Positions 8,026-16,720 of a stretch of DNA of 64,000 nucleotides are shown here, piece by piece. The stretch covers positions 124,001-188,000 of the forward strand of contig QXXF01000004.1 of NCBI GenBank assembly GCA_009911365.1, given 5' to 3'. The notes below the pieces were generated by a model. It worked only from the letters and a program-made list of their open reading frames with translations, did no database searches and was not told where the DNA came from. Both the position numbers and the translations under genes were made by a program. Within the stretch, counting starts at the first letter, position 1, and each line of letters begins with the position of its first letter. The stretch is from Clostridiales bacterium (GTDB taxonomy: Bacteria; Bacillota; Clostridia; Peptostreptococcales; Anaerovoracaceae).

Positions 8026-8886
8026 ATGAGAATCCAACATAATATTCCAGCTTTAAGTTCACACAGAAACTTAACAAACAACAACAGTGCTCTGACAAAG
8101 AACCTGGAAAAACTGTCATCCGGTTACAGAATCAATCGCGCAGGCGATGATGCGGCTGGTCTGGCTATTTCCGAAAAAATGAGAGCACAGACTACTGGTC
8201 TGGCAGCAGCTCAGAAGAACGCAGAAGACGGCGTATCTCTGGTGCAGACTGCTGAAGGTGCGCTGACAGAAGTACACTCCATGCTGAACAGAATGGTAGA
8301 CCTGGCTGTTCAGTCCGCAAATGGTACTTACAGCTCCGCTAACCGTGTAGAAATGCAGAAGGAAATCAAAGCGCTGCTTACTGAAATCGACAGAATCGGT
8401 CAGGCTTCCAACTTCAATGGAACAAAACTGTTCGATGGAAGCACTCCAACTCTTGATTTGCATGTAGGCGAAACAGGTGATAGCTTCAATACCATTACAG
8501 TTACACTGAACACTATGGCCAGCAACAGCATGCAGGCAATAGCGGCAGGTACAACTACACCTACTACAATTGACGCTAATGCAAGCATCAACGTTTCTAC
8601 TGCTGCTTCCGCAAAGGAATCCATTTCCTTCATTAATGCGATCATTGATGGTATTTCTTCCATGCGTTCTGACTTCGGTGCTCTGCAGAATCGTTTGGAA
8701 CACACAATCAACAACTTGAGCGTTCAGAACGAAAACATCACAGCTGCTGAAAGCAGAATCCGTGACGTAGACATGGCGAAAGAAATGATGGCTTACACCA
8801 AGAATAACATTCTGGTACAGGCTTCTCAGGCTATGCTGGCTCAGGCTAATCAGGTACCACAGGGCGTACTGCAGCTGTTACAGTAG
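8026..8886 (+). CDS. fliC: flagellin
   Basis: 286 aa structural subunit of the flagellar filament, exported through the flagellar type III apparatus, so it has no signal peptide. The N-terminal D0/D1 domain begins MRIQHNIPALSSHRNL and contains LSSGYRINRAGDDAAGL. The C-terminal D1/D0 ends with VPQGVLQLLQ. The central region, about residues 145-200, is very short but rich in Thr, Ser and Ala, the kind of surface loop that carries O-glycans. Strong RBS AAGGAGGTAACACC. It is driven by the sigma-28 promoter at 7842 and closed by a strong terminator at 8930. Codon use is biased as in highly expressed genes. Glycosyltransferase genes follow immediately. Confidence 0.97.
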   Translation: MRIQHNIPALSSHRNLTNNNSALTKNLEKLSSGYRINRAGDDAAGLAISEKMRAQTTGLAAAQKNAEDGVSLVQTAEGALTEVHSMLNRMVDLAVQSANGTYSSANRVEMQKEIKALLTEIDRIGQASNFNGTKLFDGSTPTLDLHVGETGDSFNTITVTLNTMASNSMQAIAAGTTTPTTIDANASINVSTAASAKESISFINAIIDGISSMRSDFGALQNRLEHTINNLSVQNENITAAESRIRDVDMAKEMMAYTKNNILVQASQAMLAQANQVPQGVLQLLQ

Positions 8887-8929
8887 TGTAAAGATCCTTT
8901 ACGTAGGAATCTATTATTCTCATGAACGG

Positions 8930-8965
8930 AAAGGACCGGACCAATTTGGTCCGGTCCTTTTTATA
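8930..8965 (+). terminator. strong intrinsic terminator after flagellin
   Basis: AAAGGACCGGACCAA and TTGGTCCGGTCCTTT form a 15-bp perfect stem followed by TTTATAAT. Confidence 0.92.
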
Positions 8966-9066
8966 ATATCGAAAGCTTTACGAAGTCAGCCTTGGTATGA
9001 GGACTATATATAAAGGAGGGCTTTGTTCCAATATAAGTTTAATATAATAGAATGGAGAACCGTAAA

Positions 9067-10395
9067 ATGGAGCAAACGAATATTCAATTGTCTCAATGCA
9101 TGATTGTCAAAAATGAGGAGAAAAATATAGAAAAAGCCCTTTCTTGGGGAAAAGAAATCATGTGTGAACAGATTGTTGTTGATACGGGCTCTACAGACAG
9201 GACCGTGGAATTAGCAGAAAAGATGGGGGCGAAAGTATTTCATTTTGCGTGGAAAAATGACTTTGCTGCTGCCAAAAATTATGCTATTGGGCTGACAAAA
9301 GGTGAATGGATCGCATTTCTAGATGCTGATGAATCTTTTCCCAAAGAGGATTTGAACAAATTGATGCGTTTTTTGAAACAGGCCAACGCAAACCCACAGA
9401 TCGCTTTTATCCGCACAAAGATCGTACATTTAAATTGGGATGGCTCCGTTATCGCAGTTTCCTCCCAGGATCGACTCTTCCGCAAAGATCCGAATATCCG
9501 ATATCGATATCGAATTCACGAACAGCTTTACAAAGAGGGAGATCCGAATGTAAAGTATTTTGACGCACAGGAAGATTTAATGATTCTTCATACAGGTTAC
9601 GGAACCCAAGTGAACCGTCCTGAGAAGGGGGAACGTAATGCGCAGTTGTTAAAAAAAGAATTGGAAGATAATCCGAAAAGCGGCATGTTGCTCATGTACC
9701 TTGGGGACGCATATGACTTGGCGAATCGAATCGAAGACGCATTAGGATGCTATCGGAAAGTAGTGTGGGATGACTCGATTGATACGAGTGATGGCCTTTC
9801 TGCGCTTCGTTGCGGATTGCAGATTTTACGAATGCGGATGCATGAACCTGCAGAGGACAGAAAAGATGAGCTGTTTAAGATCAGTGACAAATTACAGGAG
9901 CTGGGCCATGGGTTGCATCCGGATCTTGATTATTTTAAGGGGCATTGGTATTTAAAAGCCGGTGAGATGGAGAAAGCTGCTGTGCTATTTGAAAATGCGT
10001 TAGAAAAATTAGAATGGTATCAGAATGTGGAGGTCGCAAGAATGACATCTGATCTGGAACTCCCGAATCGAGTCGTGGCACTAGCTGCCTTGAAGAAGGG
10101 CGAACTTCAGAAAGCGGTTCGATTTGTGGTTCCTGCATTGCGTATCAATCGATATTCAGAAGATTCTATAAAAGTATTGTTGGCTTCGTTTCGTATGGAA
10201 TGGAAAGATGGTAAAAGCGTGGAACCCTATTGGGATTTTCTGAAGCAACTGTACGACATAGATAGTTTGAAGGACTTGTTGATTTTGTACAAATCAGCAA
10301 AAGAGATTCCATTTGATAAATTGGCAGAGAAAATACGAGAATTTTTGCCGGAAGAAGTCAAACAACAATTGAAAGGGAGCAATCATGATAAATAA
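9067..10395 (+). CDS. family 2 glycosyltransferase with C-terminal TPR-like repeats
   Basis: 442 aa from ATG 9067, which has GGAGAA seven bases upstream; ATG 9052 has no Shine-Dalgarno and lies almost on the TATAAT at 9043. Residues 1-230 are a GT-A domain: MIVKNEEKNIEKAL, VDTGSTDRT for nucleotide-sugar binding, and the metal motif LDADESF. Residues about 195-440 are helical repeats of TPR type (MYLGDAYDLANRIEDALGCY). Such GT2-TPR proteins often sit beside flagellin genes in Clostridia and are likely flagellin O-glycosyltransferases. First gene of a long operon; overlaps the next gene by 11 bases. Confidence 0.85.
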   Translation: MEQTNIQLSQCMIVKNEEKNIEKALSWGKEIMCEQIVVDTGSTDRTVELAEKMGAKVFHFAWKNDFAAAKNYAIGLTKGEWIAFLDADESFPKEDLNKLMRFLKQANANPQIAFIRTKIVHLNWDGSVIAVSSQDRLFRKDPNIRYRYRIHEQLYKEGDPNVKYFDAQEDLMILHTGYGTQVNRPEKGERNAQLLKKELEDNPKSGMLLMYLGDAYDLANRIEDALGCYRKVVWDDSIDTSDGLSALRCGLQILRMRMHEPAEDRKDELFKISDKLQELGHGLHPDLDYFKGHWYLKAGEMEKAAVLFENALEKLEWYQNVEVARMTSDLELPNRVVALAALKKGELQKAVRFVVPALRINRYSEDSIKVLLASFRMEWKDGKSVEPYWDFLKQLYDIDSLKDLLILYKSAKEIPFDKLAEKIREFLPEEVKQQLKGSNHDK

Positions 10396-12718
10396 AGACT
10401 ACAAGCTGGTGCTGGAACAAATTGAACAGCAATTGGAAAGCCATCAGTACGCAGAGGCGCACGAGAATATTGAATGGTTGAATGGTTTGAAGCCAATTCC
10501 TCTGAAACTAAATGTATTAGAGGCAAGGTATCATTTGGCTATGGAAAATTATGGAAAGACCACAGAATGTTTAGATAACAAATGGAGGCCTGACTATGGT
10601 TATGATGGCTTGGCTGATGCCATGCAGGTCTATGAGGATCTGTGGAACAAATTGGGCGATAAAAAAGAGGCTGATCGGTATCGCTATACGAAACTTCTGG
10701 TTCAATATATGGGGACAGATACTCAGCAATGGCGGGAGTGCCAGGATTTTCAAAATCAGTTAGAAACTTTGGGACGAGCATTTTATGAGAAAGGAGATCA
10801 TAAAGTGCTGAAAGAGTTGGCAGATACCGCATATATCATGTCGGATGCTGTTTGGTATGCGATCATACAGCAATATTTTTGTGCCAGTCAAACCCCTGAT
10901 GTGGAAATCCCATCTCAGGAGTGGATAGAAAGACTGCCCAATATGGGCTGGGCTAAAGAGCAGTTGGAGCAGTCTGGTCGATGCGTGATCATTGCGGCGG
11001 AAGATCATAATCTGGATAGCTGTAAGGCTATGGCTAGGATGCTTGCGGAGATGGAAAAGCAAGTATATTTCATCACACCACCAATTCTATGGGAATCTAA
11101 AGACGAAAACATCGTGATGGCTCAGGAAAGCTTTCGTTTGCAAGAAGAGGATTCATATGGCATTCGCCATATTCCTTCTTTCTTCTTGGAGACAGGAGTG
11201 GGACAGCGCCTTGACAATTGCGCCGCTATCATTGGTTCCTTACTGCAATTAGAAGAAATCCAGGGACTGGCATTGCTCATTGCCAGCGGGAATTTGGCCA
11301 ATGATTTAGAGATGGAAGATGTTTTGAAAAAACAATATTCCAGATTTAATTTGGGGCTGGGCGATTTGTTTGAATCCAATATTTCTATAGGATGGGCAGG
11401 TGACTATCGAAAATATATCAGTACGATTTATAATCATGATGTAAATGAATGGATGCGGCGAACGCCAACCTGCAAGTATTCCATTGTGATTCCTGTCAGG
11501 AATTCTGCAGAAAGTCTGCGGCATACTCTGAGAACTTGCTTGGAATTGGACTATCCAAAGGATCAATATGAGATTGTGGTTAGTGATAATTCCACCAATA
11601 ATAATGAGGATGTATATCAGTTATGCAAAGAGTTCAATGATAGTCGCATTCAATATTATCGTACCCCAAGAGATTTGCAGTTGGCCAAAAGCTTTGAGTT
11701 CGCTTTTCTTCAGACGCAGGGTGAATTCATGTTTTCCATTGGCGCGGATGACGCAGTGCTTCCATGGGCTTTGCGGGTGCTGGATGACATACGTGAACAG
11801 TATCCAAAAGAACAGGTGATACAGTGGCATCGAGGCTTTTATGTATGGAAAGGAAACAGCGGCATAGGAGAAAATAAACTTGAAGTTCCAGAAAAATATC
11901 AGCTGGGAGAATACGGAGATTTCTATGTGTCTCGTATTCAGTATATGCGAAATTTGCTGCAAAACGTACAGGTAATGTATATACTGCCTTTGCTTTACAT
12001 CAACTCCGGATGCAAGCGAGAGTATATGTATCATGTGCTTCAAGAAACAGGACGGCTATGGGATGGCATGTCACAGGATATTTATATGGGTGTTACCAAC
12101 ATGTTGATTAACAGCCAGATTTTGAACATAAAATATCCATTGACCATAGCAGGCATGGCTAGTGTTTCTGTTGGTGGAAACTCTATGTTACCAAAGGCAG
12201 ATGATGCTCAATCAGCACAATTCCATGATGAACTGAGAAAGACAGGAAATGTAGGAGGATATTGCCCTTCTATGACAGAGCGGCTGCTTCCTGATTTTGC
12301 TGGCTCTGATGCGGGCAATCTGTACCATTCCTTACTGCGTGCTGCGGCAAGGGGGATTTTGCCAGAAACTTATCTTGGAGAAATCTTTGACTGGAAGAAA
12401 ATATTCTGGGATTGTGCGATTCAGCTAAATGCCCGGGACGTGGAATTTGATAAATTGATTCAAGGCGCTAGATACACGGCTTCCTGGCATGGAGAGGAAT
12501 TCTTAAAATGGTTTGATGACACCATCTATGAACCAATTATACAGCCAACAAGATATGAAGAAGAGAAGATTGACGCAATGGCAAAAACGCAGGCTTTTGT
12601 AGAGGGAGAAAACGCATATGGCGGCATTGTGGTGGATGCTTCAAAATACGGTGTGGAAAATGTTTACGAAGCAGCGCAGTTGTTTGGCAAGTTATCAGGA
12701 TTGAGCAAGAATGCATAA
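10385..12718 (+). CDS. large family 2 glycosyltransferase with N-terminal helical region
   Basis: 777 aa. The N-terminal 180 residues are helical and repeat-like (QYAEAHENIEWLNGLKP), and 190-350 looks like a Rossmann-type segment (GRCVIIAAEDHN). The GT2 domain starts near 365 with YSIVIPVRNSAESLRHTLRT, continues with VSDNSTNNNED, and has the metal-binding equivalent FSIGADDAVLP near 452. The protein lacks membrane segments and a signal, so it acts in the cytoplasm. Adjacent to flagellin and in one operon with CDP-sugar genes, it is a candidate for adding the second sugar. AGGGAGC ribosome site, overlapping the upstream gene. Confidence 0.8.
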   Translation: MINKDYKLVLEQIEQQLESHQYAEAHENIEWLNGLKPIPLKLNVLEARYHLAMENYGKTTECLDNKWRPDYGYDGLADAMQVYEDLWNKLGDKKEADRYRYTKLLVQYMGTDTQQWRECQDFQNQLETLGRAFYEKGDHKVLKELADTAYIMSDAVWYAIIQQYFCASQTPDVEIPSQEWIERLPNMGWAKEQLEQSGRCVIIAAEDHNLDSCKAMARMLAEMEKQVYFITPPILWESKDENIVMAQESFRLQEEDSYGIRHIPSFFLETGVGQRLDNCAAIIGSLLQLEEIQGLALLIASGNLANDLEMEDVLKKQYSRFNLGLGDLFESNISIGWAGDYRKYISTIYNHDVNEWMRRTPTCKYSIVIPVRNSAESLRHTLRTCLELDYPKDQYEIVVSDNSTNNNEDVYQLCKEFNDSRIQYYRTPRDLQLAKSFEFAFLQTQGEFMFSIGADDAVLPWALRVLDDIREQYPKEQVIQWHRGFYVWKGNSGIGENKLEVPEKYQLGEYGDFYVSRIQYMRNLLQNVQVMYILPLLYINSGCKREYMYHVLQETGRLWDGMSQDIYMGVTNMLINSQILNIKYPLTIAGMASVSVGGNSMLPKADDAQSAQFHDELRKTGNVGGYCPSMTERLLPDFAGSDAGNLYHSLLRAAARGILPETYLGEIFDWKKIFWDCAIQLNARDVEFDKLIQGARYTASWHGEEFLKWFDDTIYEPIIQPTRYEEEKIDAMAKTQAFVEGENAYGGIVVDASKYGVENVYEAAQLFGKLSGLSKNA

Positions 12719-12741
12719 GCATTTCATAAAAAGGATAGATT

Positions 12742-13518
12742 ATGAAAGTAGTAATCCTAGCAGGCGGCTTTGGCACTCGCATTAGTGAAGAGAGCCATCT
12801 TAGGCCAAAACCTATGATCGAAATTGGAGAAAAGCCGATTCTATGGCATATCATGAAAGGTTATTCGCATTACGGACACAATGACTTTATCATATGCTGC
12901 GGATACAAGCAGCATATGATAAAGGAGTGGTTCGCGGACTATTATCTTCACAACAGCGATGTGACTTTTGATTTTACTGCAGAGAATCGCATGACAGTTC
13001 ACAACAATGTGGCAGAACCCTGGAAAGTGACCTTAGTGGATACAGGACTCAATACCATGACAGGTGGTAGGATTAAACGGGTCGCTCCCTATGTTGGAAA
13101 TGAACCGTTTCTTATGACTTATGGGGATGGCGTTTCAGATATCCCCATCAACGAGCTAGTTGAATTTCATAAGAGCCATGGCAGGCTAGCTACGATATCC
13201 ACGGTCCGGGTTGGGCAACGCTTTGGCATTATTGAAATTGAGGAAAATGGAGAAATCAGCGCATTCCGGGAAAAAGCAAAGATGGATGGAAGTGCGATCA
13301 ACGGCGGTTTCATGGTTCTAGAGTCTAAAATTTTCGATTATCTCAAGGGTGACGAAACTATTTTTGAAAAAGAACCTCTCGAGCGGTTAGCTGCGGAAAA
13401 GCAGTTAGTGGCTTTCCGCCATGAGGGATTTTGGCAATGCATGGATACCCAGCGAGACAAAGTGTTATTAGAAGAACTATGGGAAAAGGGCACTGCTCCA
13501 TGGAAGGTTTGGGAATGA
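12742..13518 (+). CDS. rfbF: glucose-1-phosphate cytidylyltransferase
   Basis: 258 aa, the normal size. Makes CDP-glucose from CTP and glucose 1-phosphate, the first committed step to CDP-3,6-dideoxyhexoses. The nucleotide-binding N-terminus is ILAGGFGTRISEES followed by RPKPMIEIG; EPFLMTYGDGVSD carries the metal-binding aspartate; GGFMVLE is typical of RfbF. Its stop overlaps the start of the dehydratase gene by ATGA. Confidence 0.95.
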   Translation: MKVVILAGGFGTRISEESHLRPKPMIEIGEKPILWHIMKGYSHYGHNDFIICCGYKQHMIKEWFADYYLHNSDVTFDFTAENRMTVHNNVAEPWKVTLVDTGLNTMTGGRIKRVAPYVGNEPFLMTYGDGVSDIPINELVEFHKSHGRLATISTVRVGQRFGIIEIEENGEISAFREKAKMDGSAINGGFMVLESKIFDYLKGDETIFEKEPLERLAAEKQLVAFRHEGFWQCMDTQRDKVLLEELWEKGTAPWKVWE

Positions 13519-14567
13519 TGACAAACTTTTATAAAAATAAGAGAGTGTTTGTTACTGGACATACAGGATTTAAAGGAAGCTGGCTATGCCAAACGCTGGT
13601 GAAGCTAGGTGCTGATGTGATAGGATATGCATTGGAACCAGAACCCGGGCCAAATCTTTTTTCTATATGTGGTTTGAAAACACAAATGCGCACAGTGTTT
13701 GGAGATATCAGAGATCATAGCCATTTGCAGAGGATTATACAAAGCACTCGGCCAGAGTTTGTCTTTCACCTAGCAGCACAGCCAATTGTAAGAGAATCCT
13801 ATAGTGATCCCCGCTATACCTTTGAGACAAACGTAATGGGCACAGTGAATCTCTTGGAATGTGTTCGTAAAACAGGTACGGTTCGCTCTCTAGTCAATGT
13901 AACCACAGATAAAGTGTATGATAACCTAGAGACAGACAAGGCATATCGAGAAGAAGACCGCTTGGATGGATATGATCCTTATTCCAACAGCAAATCCTGT
14001 TCAGAGTTAGTGACGCATAGTTATCAACGGTCTTTTTTTACACAACAAAATATAGCGATTTCCACAGCCAGGGCCGGCAATGTCATAGGTGGCGGCGATT
14101 TCGCAAAGGATCGAATCATTCCAGACTGTGTGAGAGCCGCGGAGACAAAGCAGGACATACTGATCCGCAATCCCTATTCCATCCGACCTTACCAGCATGT
14201 GTTGGATCCGATTTTTGCTTATCTGTTGATCGCAAAGAGGCAATATGAAAACTCAGATTTGCAAGGATGCTACAATGTAGGACCAGATGACAGAGATTGT
14301 GTCAGCACGGGACAACTGGCAGACCTGTTTTGCGAAAAGTGGGGGGGTATCCACTGGATCGATCAGCACGATGGCGGTCCTCATGAAGCTGCCTTTTTAA
14401 AACTGGATTGCGGCAAATTAAAGGAAAAGATGGATTGGCACCCTGTTTGGCATATTGAAACTGCTGTGGAAAAGACTGTCCAATGGACGAGAGCGTATCT
14501 TTCCAGTGGAAATCCAGGAAAGATTATGGTCCAGCAAATAGAAGAGTTCATAAAGGAGAAGGGATGA
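13515..14567 (+). CDS. rfbG: CDP-glucose 4,6-dehydratase
   Basis: 350 aa from ATG 13515 (GGAAGG upstream, overlap with rfbF). Extended SDR enzyme converting CDP-glucose to CDP-4-keto-6-deoxyglucose with bound NAD. NAD-binding motif VTGHTGFKGSWL at 15-26, the HLAAQPIVRESY segment, TTDKVYDN, and the active site YSNSK (Tyr-x3-Lys) near 155. Second step of the CDP-sugar pathway. Confidence 0.95.
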   Translation: MMTNFYKNKRVFVTGHTGFKGSWLCQTLVKLGADVIGYALEPEPGPNLFSICGLKTQMRTVFGDIRDHSHLQRIIQSTRPEFVFHLAAQPIVRESYSDPRYTFETNVMGTVNLLECVRKTGTVRSLVNVTTDKVYDNLETDKAYREEDRLDGYDPYSNSKSCSELVTHSYQRSFFTQQNIAISTARAGNVIGGGDFAKDRIIPDCVRAAETKQDILIRNPYSIRPYQHVLDPIFAYLLIAKRQYENSDLQGCYNVGPDDRDCVSTGQLADLFCEKWGGIHWIDQHDGGPHEAAFLKLDCGKLKEKMDWHPVWHIETAVEKTVQWTRAYLSSGNPGKIMVQQIEEFIKEKG

Positions 14568-15901
14568 TAGAACATAAGGATAAAGCGGCCATATTGGATT
14601 TAGTAGCTGAGTATTATCATAATCATAAAAAAGAAGAGCAAAAATTTAAAGCAGGCGATCGAATTACTTACGCAGGCAGGATCTATGATCAGCAGGAAAT
14701 GATCAACTTAATGGATAGTGCCTTAGATTTCTGGCTTACTGCTGGTCCATATACCCAGCGGTTTGAACGGGAATTCTCTCAATATCTCCAGGTGCCTTTT
14801 TGTAGCTTGGTGAATTCCGGATCCAGTGCGAATCTATTAGCGTTCATGGCGCTTACCTCTCCCCTGTTAGGGGAGCGAGCAATTCGGAGGGGCGATGAGG
14901 TCATTACTGTGGCCGCAGGGTTTCCAACGACTGTCGCGCCAATCATTCAATTCGGAGCAGTGCCGGTTTTTGTGGATATTACTATACCACAGTATAATGT
15001 GGATTGCGATCAGCTGAAAGCAGCGTTGTCGCCAAAAACAAAGGCTGTTATGTTAGCGCATACTTTGGGAAATCCTTTTGACTTGAAAACTGTTAAGGAA
15101 TTCTGTGATGAGAACGAACTGTGGCTCATTGAGGACAATTGCGACGCATTGGGAAGCCAATATGACTTTGCTGGAAAAGCCCAGTTCACCGGAACATTGG
15201 GACATATTGGGACTTCTAGTTTTTATCCGCCTCATCACATGACCATGGGAGAAGGAGGAGCGGTTTACACGAAAGATGCGCTTCTTCACAAGATTATGCG
15301 TTCCATGCGGGATTGGGGCAGAGACTGCGAATGTCCGTCAGGATGTGACAATCTGTGCGGACATCGGTTTGAAGGGCAGTACGGCAGCTTGCCAAAGGGT
15401 TACGATCACAAATATGTTTATTCCCATTTTGGTTACAATCTGAAGGCCACGGATCTGCAGGCAGCTATTGGATGCGCACAATTGGAAAAACTATCTGAAT
15501 TCACTGAAAAGCGCAAGAAAAATTGGCAGTATTTGAAGGCTGGATTAGGAGAGCTGTCAGAGAAATTGATTTTGCCAGAGGCAGAGAGAAACAGCGACCC
15601 ATCCTGGTTTGGCTTTTATATCACCTGTCGGAAAGGCGTGAGCAGAAACGATTTGGTACAGCATTTGGAAAGCAAAGGAATCCAGACCAGGATGCTCTTT
15701 GCCGGAAACATCACTCGGCATCCATGTTTCGAACATCTGACAGAAGGCAAAGATTATCGAATCATTGGTAGCTTGGAACGAACGGACCAAGTGATGAACG
15801 ATGGATTTTGGATCGGCGTATATCCAGGCATGTCGCTAGCCATGCTGGACGAAATGATCAAACAAATCAAAGAAGGAGCAAGCCATGATAAAAGGAATTG
15901 A
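14564..15901 (+). CDS. rfbH: CDP-4-dehydro-6-deoxyglucose 3-dehydrase (E1)
   Basis: 445 aa. PMP-dependent, iron-sulfur enzyme that removes the C3 hydroxyl of CDP-4-keto-6-deoxyglucose. It has an aspartate-aminotransferase fold in which the PLP lysine is replaced by histidine: SFYPPHHMTMGEGG. The cluster ligands are seen as DCECPSGCDNLCG with an earlier Cys in EDNCDALGS, matching the spacing in E1. GSSANL binds the cofactor phosphate. E1 normally needs the flavodoxin-reductase-like E3 (RfbI/AscD); no such gene is in this operon. Overlaps rfbG by ATGA and the next gene by 17 bases. Confidence 0.95.
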   Translation: MIEHKDKAAILDLVAEYYHNHKKEEQKFKAGDRITYAGRIYDQQEMINLMDSALDFWLTAGPYTQRFEREFSQYLQVPFCSLVNSGSSANLLAFMALTSPLLGERAIRRGDEVITVAAGFPTTVAPIIQFGAVPVFVDITIPQYNVDCDQLKAALSPKTKAVMLAHTLGNPFDLKTVKEFCDENELWLIEDNCDALGSQYDFAGKAQFTGTLGHIGTSSFYPPHHMTMGEGGAVYTKDALLHKIMRSMRDWGRDCECPSGCDNLCGHRFEGQYGSLPKGYDHKYVYSHFGYNLKATDLQAAIGCAQLEKLSEFTEKRKKNWQYLKAGLGELSEKLILPEAERNSDPSWFGFYITCRKGVSRNDLVQHLESKGIQTRMLFAGNITRHPCFEHLTEGKDYRIIGSLERTDQVMNDGFWIGVYPGMSLAMLDEMIKQIKEGASHDKRN

Positions 15902-16706
15902 AATATTTGATTGTTCCATGCGGGAAATCGGCTATCAGACAGGATGGTATTTCTCTGAAAAAACGGTACGGGACATATATAACTTTGCTCAGGGAAAAGG
16001 CATTGACTATGTGGAGTTGGGTTTTTTTCACAATGAAGAGGCTGACCCAGGGCGAGGTATTTTTCGCTATTGCAGCACCAAAAACGAGGAAATCAAAGAA
16101 GTGTTTCGTTCTACGAAAAACATTACAAAACTTTCTGCCATGCGGGATATCCAAAGACCTCTCAGCAAGCTCCTCCCAGCGAAAGAGAGTTTGATCGACA
16201 CGATCCGAATCTTGACCCGTTCTCATGAGACGGAGCTAGATGTTTTGGATCGATATGTAACAGAGGCTTTGGAGCTAGGGTATGAGGTCTTTATTAATTT
16301 CACTAGCGCTGGACATAATTCCATTGAAAAAAATATCACTTTTGCGGAATTCGCAAAGGCAAAAGGTGCGCATGCCATTGAGTTCGCTGACACGGAAAGC
16401 GTAATGACCGAGGATTATGTGCGGGATACCATTAGGGAGTGTCATAAAGTAGGCGTGCGACTGGGTTGTCATTTCCATGATAAAAATGGGACAGCGGAAA
16501 TGTTAGCCGATCTGGCACTCGAAGAAGGTGCGGATTACATGGATGTGACTCATATTGGCCTCGGTGGAAAGTGGAGAGATGGAAATCTGACCATGGAATA
16601 TTTAATGAGAAAGTTAGGCGTGAATGGTGGCTACGAAGCAACCATCGTAAAAAATGAAATCATCGAAGATTTGATCGAATATCATCCATATTCAGCGGCA
16701 GAATAA
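15885..16706 (+). CDS. HMGL-like (DRE-TIM) aldolase/acyl-transferase family protein
   Basis: 273 aa. DRE-TIM metallolyase family: EIFDCSMREIGYQTGW replaces the usual TLRDG opening with a DxxMRE variant, GCHFHDKNGTAEML gives the metal-binding HxH, and VTHIGLGGKWRDGNLTMEYL corresponds to the family's GxGxRxGN region. Characterised relatives are 4-hydroxy-2-oxovalerate aldolase, HMG-CoA lyase and homocitrate synthase. At 273 aa it is a bare TIM barrel without the C-terminal domains. Between rfbH and a thiamine enzyme, it plausibly makes the 2-keto acid donor used for branching. That role is inferred. AAGGAGC ribosome site within the end of rfbH. Confidence 0.8.
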   Translation: MIKGIEIFDCSMREIGYQTGWYFSEKTVRDIYNFAQGKGIDYVELGFFHNEEADPGRGIFRYCSTKNEEIKEVFRSTKNITKLSAMRDIQRPLSKLLPAKESLIDTIRILTRSHETELDVLDRYVTEALELGYEVFINFTSAGHNSIEKNITFAEFAKAKGAHAIEFADTESVMTEDYVRDTIRECHKVGVRLGCHFHDKNGTAEMLADLALEEGADYMDVTHIGLGGKWRDGNLTMEYLMRKLGVNGGYEATIVKNEIIEDLIEYHPYSAAE

Positions 16707-16720
16707 AGGAGTCAATTGAC

